This document shows positions 46,931 to 54,942 of a stretch of 64,000 bases of DNA, piece by piece. Position numbers and translations under genes: made by a program. Below the pieces are notes generated by a model that saw nothing but the letters and a program-made list of their open reading frames with translations, was not told the DNA's origin and did no database searches. Position 1 is the first letter of the stretch, and each line of letters begins with the position of its first letter. This stretch comes from Sphingobacterium sp. LZ7M1 (GTDB taxonomy: Bacteria > Bacteroidota > Bacteroidia > Sphingobacteriales > Sphingobacteriaceae). The DNA lies in NCBI RefSeq assembly GCF_024296865.1, contig NZ_CP101134.1, positions 2,480,001 through 2,544,000 of the forward strand, written 5' to 3'.

Positions 46931-47021
46931 AACTAAACTTTATGACATTGCCTAACTGGCTTATTCAATAAGTCCCTACCAAGCGTGATATGGTCTTGTG
47001 TCTATTTTCTAATGTCCTAAT

Positions 47022-47840
47022 CTAGCCCAAAGCCACATCCAACACCATCATCACTACAAAACCCAACACAAATCCAAGGATCGGAATATCGGAGTGTTCT
47101 TCCTGTTGTGTTTCTGGAATAACTTCTTCAATAACGACGAACAACATCGCTCCAGCGGCAAAAGAAAGTGCATATGGGAGAACTGGCATAAAGAAACCAA
47201 CGGCAAAGGCTCCTAGGACGGCAAAAATTGGCTCTACCACTGCTGAAAGCTGTCCGTATTGGAAACTTTTCCATCTTGATAGGCCCATTCTGCGTAAGGG
47301 CATGGATACTGCAACACCTTCAGGAAAGTTCTGCAAGCCGATACCCATGGCCAATAGGACCGCCCCTGTGATGCTCGCTTCAGGAACTCCAGAGGCTGCA
47401 CCACCAAATAAAACCCCGACCGCCAAACCTTCAGGAATATTATGTAAGGCTATCGCAATGGTCAATAAGGTAGTACGGTGCAAGGAGGATTTTGGACCTT
47501 CAGATTTCAAGAAGTTAAGGTGAAGATGGGGCATCAGCTTATCTAAGCCAAAGATGAAAAGTGCCCCCAGGACAAATCCGATTGCCGATGGCATAACCTT
47601 GCTGAAACCTTCCCCTGAACTCATTTCAATGGCTGGCGCCAATAGTGACCAGAAACTTGCTGCAATCATTACCCCGCCCGTAAAACCGAGCATCCCGTTC
47701 AGCAATCTTTTATTTACCCCTTTAAATATAAATACGCTGGCGGCTCCCAAGGCTGTTACACCCCAAGTAAACAATCCAGCAAATAATGCAGCAACTACGG
47801 CACTCTGTTTTCCAAGAAATTCTACTAATTCTTCTATCAT
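47022..47840 (-). CDS. ZIP family divalent metal transporter
   Basis: Inner-membrane carrier for zinc or related divalent cations, 272 residues with about eight hydrophobic helices. The metal-site helices read HNIPEGLAVGVLFG (about 133-146) and GLQNFPEGVAVSMP (about 166-179), where the second has Asn in place of the usual His. A histidine-containing loop (LMPHLHLNFL) lies between helices 3 and 4. The form resembles GufA/ZupT-type ZIPs. It is transcribed alone and leftwards, and no Zur-type operator was recognised. Confidence 0.92.
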   Translation of the reverse strand: MIEELVEFLGKQSAVVAALFAGLFTWGVTALGAASVFIFKGVNKRLLNGMLGFTGGVMIAASFWSLLAPAIEMSSGEGFSKVMPSAIGFVLGALFIFGLDKLMPHLHLNFLKSEGPKSSLHRTTLLTIAIALHNIPEGLAVGVLFGGAASGVPEASITGAVLLAMGIGLQNFPEGVAVSMPLRRMGLSRWKSFQYGQLSAVVEPIFAVLGAFAVGFFMPVLPYALSFAAGAMLFVVIEEVIPETQQEEHSDIPILGFVLGFVVMMVLDVALG

Positions 47841-47911
47841 TTGATCCAGCGGAGAATAATTTTTTGAAATTAACCATTCTAAACTAGAAAACTAAAAAAT
47901 AACAGCAAAAA

Positions 47912-47938
47912 ACAAAAAGCACCCCTATGGGTGCTTTC
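47912..47938 (-). terminator. Rho-independent terminator of dps
   Basis: AAAGCACCC (916-924) / GGGTGCTTT (929-937) with an A-rich stretch on the left that gives the U-run for leftward transcripts. It lies about 50 bp past the dps stop. Confidence 0.85.
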
Positions 47939-47988
47939 GTAAAATTGTCCATCTGGATTCCAATGATCCAGAGCTTTTTAAATTTAGC

Positions 47989-48459
47989 TTATCTCAAATG
48001 CGATCTCAACATCCAAGCAGTTTTTTCATGTTTCTCCAACAAGCCAACCAGAAAGTCCTCTGTACCAGCATCATTATGCTCCTCAGCTAACTTAATATCT
48101 TCCCTTAAAGAGATAATCAAGCTCTCGTAATCATTCAACAATTCTGAAATAAAACCCTGACTATCATTCTTTTTATATTTCATTTCAGTCAGCTGGGTAA
48201 GCTCCAGGAATTCTTTCAATGTTCCTACGGCATAGTGACCGATGGCACGAACACGCTCTGCAACCTCATCGATTATTTCAGCCAATTCCGAATAGAGCTC
48301 TTCAAAGAAGATATGCTGGGCATGGAAGTCCGGACCTTCCACATTCCAATGTGCATTCCTGACTTTGGTATACAGCACATTTTCATCAGCCACAAGTTTG
48401 TTCAAAATTCCTGCAACTACTTTAGTGTCTTGTTCTTTTATTCCGATATCTGTTTTCAT
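47989..48459 (-). CDS. dps: Dps family DNA-binding ferritin-like protein
   Basis: Dodecameric mini-ferritin that oxidises and stores iron and protects DNA in stress or stationary phase. Length 156. The ferroxidase residues lie in NAHWNVEGPDFHAQH (about 38-52) and EELYSELAEIIDEVAER (about 54-70), the pattern of Dps ferroxidase centres. The N-terminus is short, with few lysines, so direct DNA binding is uncertain. The upstream aldo/keto reductase gene is 27 bp away on the same strand. Confidence 0.95.
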   Translation of the reverse strand: MKTDIGIKEQDTKVVAGILNKLVADENVLYTKVRNAHWNVEGPDFHAQHIFFEELYSELAEIIDEVAERVRAIGHYAVGTLKEFLELTQLTEMKYKKNDSQGFISELLNDYESLIISLREDIKLAEEHNDAGTEDFLVGLLEKHEKTAWMLRSHLR

Positions 48460-48486
48460 AGCTTTTAATTTTATGTTTAATATATA

Positions 48487-49446
48487 TTAATAACGACTAG
48501 CGTCATTTAGTTTTTCAATTGCTTCTTCGCCTAGCCTCAATTGCAATGCAGCAACAAAACTCTGTAAATGGGCATCTTTTGTAGCACTTGCAATTGGTGC
48601 AGTAATGGTTGGTTGGGCCAATAGCCACGCTAAGGCAACTGAAGAAGCAGAAGTTCTGTATGCAGAGGCTACCTCGTTCAATGCTGCGACAATCCTTTTT
48701 CCGCGTTCATTCCAATAGCGTTTTTCAATACCCTCTCCCCTTGCGGACTTCGAAAAATCATCATCCGTAAGGTATTTCCCTGATAAGAATCCACTGGCCA
48801 GAGAATAATAAGGAATAACCGCTAGACCGTACTCCTTTGCGGTGGCCTCATATTCATGTTCATATTTCTCCCGATCATAAAGATTGTATTCGGGCTGTAA
48901 AGAGATATAGGCAGGTAAAGAGAGCTTGGAAGAGGTATCTAAACTCTCGATTAGGCGCTCCGTTGATATATTCGAAGCTCCGATGTACCTTACCTTTCCT
49001 TCTTTAATTAAATCGTCGTATGCCCTTAAGGTCTCTTCGACCGGAGTGCTGGTATCATCATAATGCGTTTGATATAAGTCGATATAATCAGTCTGAAGCC
49101 TTTTTAAAGACAGTTCGACCTGTTCCTTGATGTAGGAGGCTTTCGTATTTTTCTGGCTATCATAGCCAAACCGTCCACCGACTTTAGTCATCAAGACAAT
49201 TTTATCCCTATTTTTTCTTTCTTTGAACCAATTTCCAATAATGGTTTCAGACTCGCCACCTATGTTTTCTGGAACCCAATGGGAATAGTTGTTTGCCGTA
49301 TCGATGGCATCAAATCCCATATCCACAAAACTGTCCATGATCTTAAAGGACTGCTGTTCATCCAAAGTCCATCCGAAGACATTACCACCGAAAATTATCG
49401 GTACAATATGTAAATCGGAATGGGCAAGTTGTACTGATTTCTCCAT
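48487..49446 (-). CDS. Aldo/keto reductase
   Basis: NADPH-dependent oxidoreductase with the AKR TIM barrel, 319 residues. The catalytic tetrad is visible as Asp/Tyr in DTANNYSHW, Lys in VLMTKVGG and His in YQTHYDD. The cofactor region includes AIPYYSLASGFLSGKY and the Arg-rich SATKDAHLQSF segment. It belongs to the group including YajO and auxin-induced-protein-like enzymes. The substrate is unknown. It is divergent from the RluA gene and may share a transcript with dps. Confidence 0.93.
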   Translation of the reverse strand: MEKSVQLAHSDLHIVPIIFGGNVFGWTLDEQQSFKIMDSFVDMGFDAIDTANNYSHWVPENIGGESETIIGNWFKERKNRDKIVLMTKVGGRFGYDSQKNTKASYIKEQVELSLKRLQTDYIDLYQTHYDDTSTPVEETLRAYDDLIKEGKVRYIGASNISTERLIESLDTSSKLSLPAYISLQPEYNLYDREKYEHEYEATAKEYGLAVIPYYSLASGFLSGKYLTDDDFSKSARGEGIEKRYWNERGKRIVAALNEVASAYRTSASSVALAWLLAQPTITAPIASATKDAHLQSFVAALQLRLGEEAIEKLNDASRY

Positions 49447-49542
49447 ATGAGCTTTCTAATTTTAACATTAACAATATAGCCATTTTTTGAGGGATTAAGG
49501 CCGATTTCAGGGAGTTTATTGTCATAAAAAAGTCGATAAATC

Positions 49543-49572
49543 CTTGCCTTATCCGAACTATTATTATTTTTG
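49543..49572 (+). promoter_or_regulatory. Promoter of the RluA-type synthase gene
   Basis: CTTG (49543-49546), 18 bp, then TATTTTTG (49565-49572), close to the TTTG / TAnnTTTG consensus. Transcription would begin near 49579, which rules out the in-frame ATG at 49544 and supports the ATG at 49592. Confidence 0.6.
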
Positions 49573-49591
49573 TCCTTTGCAAAATTTAAGA

Positions 49592-51277
49592 ATGTCTACT
49601 TCAGTCCCCTACTTCCATCATTTTCAAAAAGATACAACAGGAATTGAACTTCCATTGCGTTTTACCTTTCCTTTTTGTTATGACCCGCATGAACTGAGCA
49701 TAATGGCTGCTGAGCAAGTACAAGAATACTTAGCCGTCCAAGATGATTTCATTCATAATTTCGGTTTGAAGGATGGTCAAGAAGGATTGGTCATCGGGAA
49801 AATGTTCGGGGTCCTGGTTGTGCAGGATCAAGCAGGAAATCTAGGCTTTCTAGCCGCAGTTTCAGGAAAAATGGCTGGCAGCAATAAACATAGGTACTTT
49901 GTCCCTCCTATTTTCGATATGCTTGATCCCCAAGGCTTCTTTCTAAAAGAAGAAGAGCACATCAACCAGATCAATAGATACATAGAGGCCCTTCAAAACT
50001 CGACTGAATTAAAAGAGCTAAGGGAAAACTTGGTCCAATGCAAAAAACATGAGGAACAGATCCTATCAGAGCTGAGGAAACTACATAAGAAGAACAAGAC
50101 GGAACGCAAAGAAAGTAGGATAACCCAGCAAGCCTGTCTGCCTGAGCAAACATATCAGGAACTTTTGGAGGACTTAATCAAACAAAGCTATAGGGATCAA
50201 CACCATTATGATGTACAGAAAGAAAAGTCTTCTCAGCAAATCAAGCTGGCTGAGGATGCACTAAACCATATCCTCGATCAAATAGAAGAGCTAAAGGCAG
50301 AACGAAAATCTAGGTCTTCGAATCTCCAAAACCAACTTTTTGATCAATACCACTTCTTGAATGCAAGACAGGAGTCCAAATCGGTCATTGCCATATTTAA
50401 TGAAAGCAAAAATATCCAGCCTCCTGCTGGTGCGGGTGAATGTGCTGCACCGAAATTACTGCAATATGCCTTCAACCATCATTTAACACCGATCTGTATG
50501 GCTGAATTTTGGTGGGGATCCTCTCCTAACCTGGAAGTCCGCAAGCACCAAAACTACTATCCGGCATGCCGTGGCAAGTGTGAACCCATTCTTGAACATA
50601 TGCTCGTTGGTTTGGATGTAGATGATAATCCTATGCTTGAAAACCCAGCAGCTGACAAGGAATTGGAAATTATTTATGAGGATGAAGCCATCATAGTGGT
50701 CAACAAACCTGCAGAATTTCTTTCGGTTCCCGGAATCAATGTAAAAGACAGTGTACAGACTCGAATCCAAAACAGATATCCCGAAATTGATAGCCCATGG
50801 ATTATCCATCGCTTGGATATGTCCACTTCGGGAATCTTAGTCCTAGCCAAAAGTAAGGATGCCCATCAGTTTATCCAGGATCAATTCATCAAACATACCG
50901 TTAAAAAGAGATATACGGCATTATTGGATGGACTTATTGAAGGGAAAGAAGGGTTGATTGACCTCCCCTTACGTGTTGACTTAGATGATCGCCCAAGGCA
51001 GGTAGTTTGTTACGAACATGGAAAACCTGCGCAAACAAAATATAAAGTAGTCAGTATTGAAGGTAATAAAACCCGGATCCATTATTTTCCTTTGACAGGC
51101 AGGACCCATCAATTAAGGGTGCATTCCGCGCATGCAAAAGGCTTAAACTGTGCCATAATCGGCGATGATCTCTATGGGAAGCGTGCAGATCGCCTGCACC
51201 TGCATGCCGCTTTTATTCAATTTGTTCATCCCATGACCAAGGCCTTGGTCCAATTTGAAGTCAAAGATCCATTTTAG
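49592..51277 (+). CDS. RluA family pseudouridine synthase, long form
   Basis: RNA pseudouridine synthase acting on rRNA or tRNA. From the ATG at 49592 it has 561 residues. The catalytic domain occupies about the last 210, with the aspartate motif HRLDMSTSGILVLAK and LTGRTHQLRVHSAH. The N-terminal 350 residues are unusual: a globular part with GKMFGVLVVQD, a coiled coil of about 120 residues rich in Glu, Lys and Gln, and a cysteine-bearing block with GAGECAAPKLLQYA and PACRGKCEP. Long RluA proteins of this layout occur in several phyla; the extension's role is unknown. No S4 domain is seen. Confidence 0.9.
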   Translation: MSTSVPYFHHFQKDTTGIELPLRFTFPFCYDPHELSIMAAEQVQEYLAVQDDFIHNFGLKDGQEGLVIGKMFGVLVVQDQAGNLGFLAAVSGKMAGSNKHRYFVPPIFDMLDPQGFFLKEEEHINQINRYIEALQNSTELKELRENLVQCKKHEEQILSELRKLHKKNKTERKESRITQQACLPEQTYQELLEDLIKQSYRDQHHYDVQKEKSSQQIKLAEDALNHILDQIEELKAERKSRSSNLQNQLFDQYHFLNARQESKSVIAIFNESKNIQPPAGAGECAAPKLLQYAFNHHLTPICMAEFWWGSSPNLEVRKHQNYYPACRGKCEPILEHMLVGLDVDDNPMLENPAADKELEIIYEDEAIIVVNKPAEFLSVPGINVKDSVQTRIQNRYPEIDSPWIIHRLDMSTSGILVLAKSKDAHQFIQDQFIKHTVKKRYTALLDGLIEGKEGLIDLPLRVDLDDRPRQVVCYEHGKPAQTKYKVVSIEGNKTRIHYFPLTGRTHQLRVHSAHAKGLNCAIIGDDLYGKRADRLHLHAAFIQFVHPMTKALVQFEVKDPF

Positions 51278-51320
51278 TTATCAAGGCTTTTCTTTATATT
51301 GGTAGAATAAATTTCCAACA

Positions 51321-51893
51321 ATGGAAGTATTAAAATACGCCTATCAACATCCACTACTAGAAGCAGCAGATTTAGATCAGATTTATCATGCTCACGAAAA
51401 AATAAACTTGACCAAAGGAGATTTTATCCTGGAAAAAGGTCAGGTAGCCAATGAATATTATATTTTGGAGGACGGTCTCGTACGAACCTATCTCTATGAC
51501 TATGACGGAAATGAAATAACCACGGGTTTTTCAGGAAAGAATGAAGTGGTCATCGAAGTAGCTTCTATTTTCCAAAGGATACCGACCCAAGAATATATCC
51601 AATGCCTTACCGATTGCTGTCTTTGGAAAATCGATTATGAAACATTTCAAGACCTTTTCCATAAGATTCCAGCCTTTCGGGAATGGGGCCGTGCATGGAT
51701 GGCCTTTGAGCTCTACCTCAGCAAGAAAAGAGCAACCGAGATGATCACCGAACCTGCAAAGATGCGCTACCTGCACCTGATGGAAGAAAAGCCGCAGATT
51801 ATCCAACAGGCTCCACTAAAATATATAGCCTCTTACCTCGGGGTAACAGACAGTTCCCTAAGCCGAATCCGTAAAGAGATCCTAAACGATTGA
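51321..51893 (+). CDS. Crp/Fnr family transcriptional regulator
   Basis: A 190-residue regulator. The N-terminal cyclic-nucleotide-binding-like beta-roll spans about 10-125 (FILEKGQVANEYYILEDGLV is the first conserved part), followed by the dimer helix and a short helix-turn-helix, IASYLGVTDSSLSRIRKE, at the C-terminus. The ligand-binding Arg/Ser phosphate cassette of CRP is not evident, so the ligand is unknown. It lies between the RluA gene and a pentapeptide-repeat gene 22 bp downstream, and may regulate locally. Confidence 0.9.
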   Translation: MEVLKYAYQHPLLEAADLDQIYHAHEKINLTKGDFILEKGQVANEYYILEDGLVRTYLYDYDGNEITTGFSGKNEVVIEVASIFQRIPTQEYIQCLTDCCLWKIDYETFQDLFHKIPAFREWGRAWMAFELYLSKKRATEMITEPAKMRYLHLMEEKPQIIQQAPLKYIASYLGVTDSSLSRIRKEILND

Positions 51894-51915
51894 GTTAATA
51901 AAAATATAATTAAGC

Positions 51916-52485
51916 ATGGAATACTTTGAAGATCAGACCTTCAAAAATATCAATTTTCAAGAGAACACATTCATAAAGGCAGAGTATGAATATTGCAGGT
52001 TTGAACAATGCAATTTTGAAGGCCTGAACCTAAACGAAGTTAAGTTTATAGATTGTATATTTACCGAGTGCAATCTTTCCCTATCCAAGATAGAGCAAAC
52101 CAGTTTCCAGGACTGTAAGTTCAAAAACTGCAAATTGCTGGGGATGCGTTTTGACAGCGCCAATCCATTTAACTTGCAATTACAGTTTGAAGGCTGTACA
52201 TTAGATCACAGCTCCTTCTTCAATTGCAATATCAAAGGGACAAAATTCATTAACTGCAGGTTGCAGCAGGTAGATTTTGAAAATGCCCAATTAAGCAATG
52301 GCAGTTTTGAGGGTTCGGATTTAGGTGGAAGCCAGTTTTTCAATAGCAACCTTGAAAAGGTCGATTTCCGAGGATCTCAAAACCTACAGCTCGATCCAGA
52401 CCAAAACAAAATCAAGGCTGCTAAATTTAGCTTGGTCAGTTTACCGGGGCTGTTGCAAAAACATAAAATTTCAGTTAGTCATTAA
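51916..52485 (+). CDS. Pentapeptide-repeat protein
   Basis: A 189-residue protein built almost entirely of pentapeptide repeats (central F or L every five residues, with many Cys and Asn: CRFEQCNFEGLNL, CKFKNCKLLGMRF, CTLDHSSFFNC, VDFENAQLSNGSF). The repeats break at about residues 74-82 (SANPFNLQL) and end in LDPDQNKIKAAKFSL and a short helix. This gives a right-handed quadrilateral beta-helix. The two-part shape resembles Qnr-type gyrase-protecting proteins, but that function is not shown. It follows the Crp-like gene by 22 bp. Confidence 0.88.
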   Translation: MEYFEDQTFKNINFQENTFIKAEYEYCRFEQCNFEGLNLNEVKFIDCIFTECNLSLSKIEQTSFQDCKFKNCKLLGMRFDSANPFNLQLQFEGCTLDHSSFFNCNIKGTKFINCRLQQVDFENAQLSNGSFEGSDLGGSQFFNSNLEKVDFRGSQNLQLDPDQNKIKAAKFSLVSLPGLLQKHKISVSH

Positions 52486-52575
52486 ACTAACCTGATTTAC
52501 AGAATTTATTCCTACAGATTTTTAGGATCCACCCCCAAATATGATTGGGTTTTCCAGCTAAGTTTTTTGGACTTC

Positions 52576-52634
52576 AATTTGACCTCATTCGAGACATATT
52601 CCGAATTTTCCGAATATGTCTCGAATGAGAGTAA
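52576..52634. repeat. Dispersed palindromic element, copy B
   Basis: A perfect 18-bp inverted repeat, CTCATTCGAGACATATTC (584-601) and GAATATGTCTCGAATGAG (612-629), with a 10-bp loop. Positions 52576-52605 match the reverse complement of 368-397 with two mismatches. It lies in the 309-bp gap between the pentapeptide-repeat and FMN-reductase genes, where I see no gene. Confidence 0.8.
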
Positions 52635-52794
52635 AATGAATTTCGAAAGAAATAGCGGTCCAAACTTCCAAAATAAAATTTTATGAAGGCGCCAAAAATT
52701 GACAAAATCATCTTTAATCAGCAATTGTTTCAATGTCATATTTGGTCAATATCTCAACCTTCCCTACTAATTCTCATTCATATTCCTTAAATTT

Positions 52795-53367
52795 ATGGAT
52801 ATGAAAATATTGGCTTTTGGAGCTAGCAATAGTTCAGATTCAATCAATAAAAAATTAGTAAACAGTGTAAGTAAGTATTATAAGGAAGTTGATGATGAAA
52901 TCCTTGTTTTAGACATCAACAATTTTGAACTACCCTTATTTTCAAAGGATCTGGAGAAAGAGATCGGCATTCCCGATGCAGCGACAGTATTTGCTGCCCA
53001 TATTGACTGGGCGGACTTCATAATCATCTCATTTGCAGAGAACAATGGCAATTATAATGTGGGCTACAAGAACCTGATCGATTGGATTTCCAGGATCAAG
53101 GGCAGAAAGGTATTTCCTGAGAAACCGGTTTTTCTGTTAGCGACCAGTCAGGGTGCCCGTGGCGGACAGTCCGTTTTGGAAATAGCAGAAGCAAGGATGC
53201 CAAGGGATGCTGCCCAAGTTTTGGAGACCTTCTCCCTGCCTGAATTCAGCAAAAACTTTGAGGAGGGAAAAGGTGTTATTAGCAATGTATTGAGGAGCCA
53301 ATTGGAGGCAAAAGTCAGAAAGACGAAACGGCTGATGGCTGAGATTATCAATAAAAGACAACAGTAA
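52795..53367 (+). CDS. NADPH-dependent FMN reductase family protein
   Basis: A 190-residue flavodoxin-like-fold reductase. The phosphate-binding loop is GASNSSDSINKKL near the N-terminus, and the flavin-contact motif lies around FAENNGNYNVGYKNLIDW (about 80-97) and LLATSQGARGGQ (about 112-123). Family members reduce FMN, quinones, chromate or azo dyes with NAD(P)H. The ATGs at 52795 and 52801 are both possible starts. A DJ-1/PfpI gene follows after 18 bp in a likely stress operon. Confidence 0.9.
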   Translation: MDMKILAFGASNSSDSINKKLVNSVSKYYKEVDDEILVLDINNFELPLFSKDLEKEIGIPDAATVFAAHIDWADFIIISFAENNGNYNVGYKNLIDWISRIKGRKVFPEKPVFLLATSQGARGGQSVLEIAEARMPRDAAQVLETFSLPEFSKNFEEGKGVISNVLRSQLEAKVRKTKRLMAEIINKRQQ

Positions 53368-53385
53368 AATTAAATTTTCAATATT

Positions 53386-53964
53386 ATGGCAAAGAAAGTA
53401 TTATTATTAGTTGGTGATTACGTAGAGGACTATGAAGCAATGGTTCCTTTTCAAGCAATGGAGTCTGTTGGAATCGAAGTGGATACCGTAGCTCCTGACC
53501 GCAAAAAAGGCGATGTAGTCCCTACAGCAGTCCATGATTTCACGGGAGATCAAACTTATAAGGAATTGAGAGGACATAACTTTGCAATCAACAAAGATTT
53601 TGATTCGATCAATACCGAAGATTATGACGGACTGTATATTGCAGGTGGACGTTCGGCAGAATATATCCGTTTGAATAAACGCGTCCTGGAGATTACAAAG
53701 GACTTTTTTGATAAAGAAAAACCTGTTGCAGCAATCTGCCATGGTATACAGGTCTTGACCGCTGCAAAAGTATTGCAAGGAAGGACTTTAACGGCATATG
53801 TAGCCGTAGGTCCGGATATCGAGTTGGCAGGTGGCACTTGGAAAAACATTCCGGCAGACCAAGCAGTAGTTGACGGAAACCTAGTTACCTCACCAGCATG
53901 GCCTGGCCATCAGAACATCCTGAAGGAATTCTATAAACTATTAGGCGTAAAGATCACTCTATAA
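53386..53964 (+). CDS. DJ-1/PfpI family protein
   Basis: A 192-residue class I glutamine-amidotransferase-like protein. The nucleophile cysteine is in AAICHGIQVL (about 115-124), with the CHG elbow usual for PfpI, YhbO and DJ-1 deglycase or chaperone members. YIAGGRSAEYI (about 84-94) is the oxyanion region. This family is linked to methylglyoxal and oxidative stress, in keeping with the FMN reductase upstream. It overlaps the next gene by 1 bp (TAATGG). Confidence 0.92.
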   Translation: MAKKVLLLVGDYVEDYEAMVPFQAMESVGIEVDTVAPDRKKGDVVPTAVHDFTGDQTYKELRGHNFAINKDFDSINTEDYDGLYIAGGRSAEYIRLNKRVLEITKDFFDKEKPVAAICHGIQVLTAAKVLQGRTLTAYVAVGPDIELAGGTWKNIPADQAVVDGNLVTSPAWPGHQNILKEFYKLLGVKITL

Positions 53965-54344
53965 TGGAGAAAAAAAAGAAGAAAATATGGTTTATTGCCA
54001 TCCCCTTGATCTTGATTTTGGGATATTTCATATATGATGCCTATTCCCAACCCTCCATTGAGGACCTACCCGGTGGATTTGAAGAGGTAGCATTTGTGCG
54101 CAATGAAAACAATAAGGGTGGGATAATCAGGATCTACGCTGTTACAGTGAAGGATCAATTGAACGCACAATACGATAAGTGTGCAGATCTGTTCCCTGTG
54201 AATGATTATGGCAGCGTGACGAAGATTTATTTCTTTGACAAGAGTAAGCCATATCCAACCAGTCTTCAGCTCGAAGACCCCCACTATGACAACAGTAAAT
54301 ATGAGGCCATCAATATCTTGAGTCGTCGAGGAGTAAGCAAATAA
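53964..54344 (+). CDS. Small membrane-anchored protein, unknown
   Basis: A 126-residue protein whose start overlaps the DJ-1 stop. MEKKKKKIWFIAIPLILILGYFIYDAYS contains a positively charged tip and one transmembrane helix (about 9-26), so the rest is probably periplasmic. The periplasmic part has alternating strands (GGIIRIYAVTVKD and VTKIYFFDKSK). No known domain is recognised. A strong terminator follows. It is probably an envelope member of the FMN reductase/DJ-1 operon. Confidence 0.72.
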   Translation: MEKKKKKIWFIAIPLILILGYFIYDAYSQPSIEDLPGGFEEVAFVRNENNKGGIIRIYAVTVKDQLNAQYDKCADLFPVNDYGSVTKIYFFDKSKPYPTSLQLEDPHYDNSKYEAINILSRRGVSK

Positions 54345-54360
54345 ACCATTAAAAAATAAA

Positions 54361-54406
54361 ACAACAAAAGCTGCAATGTTTAATCATAGCAGCTTTTGTT
54401 GTTTTA
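54361..54406 (+). terminator. Rho-independent terminator of the FMN reductase/DJ-1 operon
   Basis: A 14-bp perfect stem ACAACAAAAGCTGC (361-374) / GCAGCTTTTGTTGT (389-402), then TTTT. Confidence 0.92.
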
Positions 54407-54942
54407 CGTAAATATTTTTTCTTTTATAATTATTTATTTATAAATTTATAAAAATAAAATATTTAACAAACAATAATTTAACCTAAAGATGTTTATTGGA
54501 TGCAAAGGCCATTCTTAAATTCATTAAAGCAGGAAAATAGCTGTTGTTAAATTGCATTTTATTTATTGCGATTATAGTAGTAATGACAGCATCCAGGTTT
54601 TCTTGGATGCTCTTTTATTTTGTCAGTTTTATAACTCCCTATGTTATTCGAAAATTATTGACCAATCCCTCACCATGTTACTAAATAGTTTATTTATTAA
54701 TTATTATTTACAGTTATTTTATCTAATTTTAACCGACAATTAATTGAAGGTAATTATTAATCCGTAAATACATAAAAAGTTCAAGTTAAAATCTGGCAAA
54801 TAGTTATAAAAATCAAGTTTAGAGAGGCTAAAGAGGTAGAGACCCTTAGATTAAATTAATATCTTTTGTCTTCCCTGATTATTTAATAATTTGATATTAA
54901 TTTATTAACTTTTACCAAATAAAGCTCGAACATCTTTGAGCT
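54407..54942. other. Long AT-rich gap before ppk1
   Basis: This 536-bp stretch has no convincing protein gene; a 63-codon frame at 54552-54743 is of low complexity and crosses a terminator hairpin. The ppk1 promoter should lie near its right end: CATCTTTG at about 54931-54938 is one base from TAnnTTTG. A separate terminator-like hairpin at 54588 hints at a small transcript upstream. Confidence 0.4.
54588..54622 (+). terminator. Orphan terminator hairpin, possible end of a small RNA
   Basis: GCATCCA (589-595) / TGGATGC (604-610) then TCTTTTATTTT. It follows no recognised gene: the previous operon already ends at 54406. Confidence 0.5.

Noticed and set aside
52512..52739. 75-codon minus-strand frame with SEYVSNEVKLKSKK
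   Set aside because: It is produced by the repeat element shared with the window start and has no promoter, partner or domain.
54552..54743. 63-codon hydrophobic frame in the gap before ppk1
   Set aside because: Low-complexity translation of AT-rich DNA that crosses a terminator hairpin at 54588-54622.
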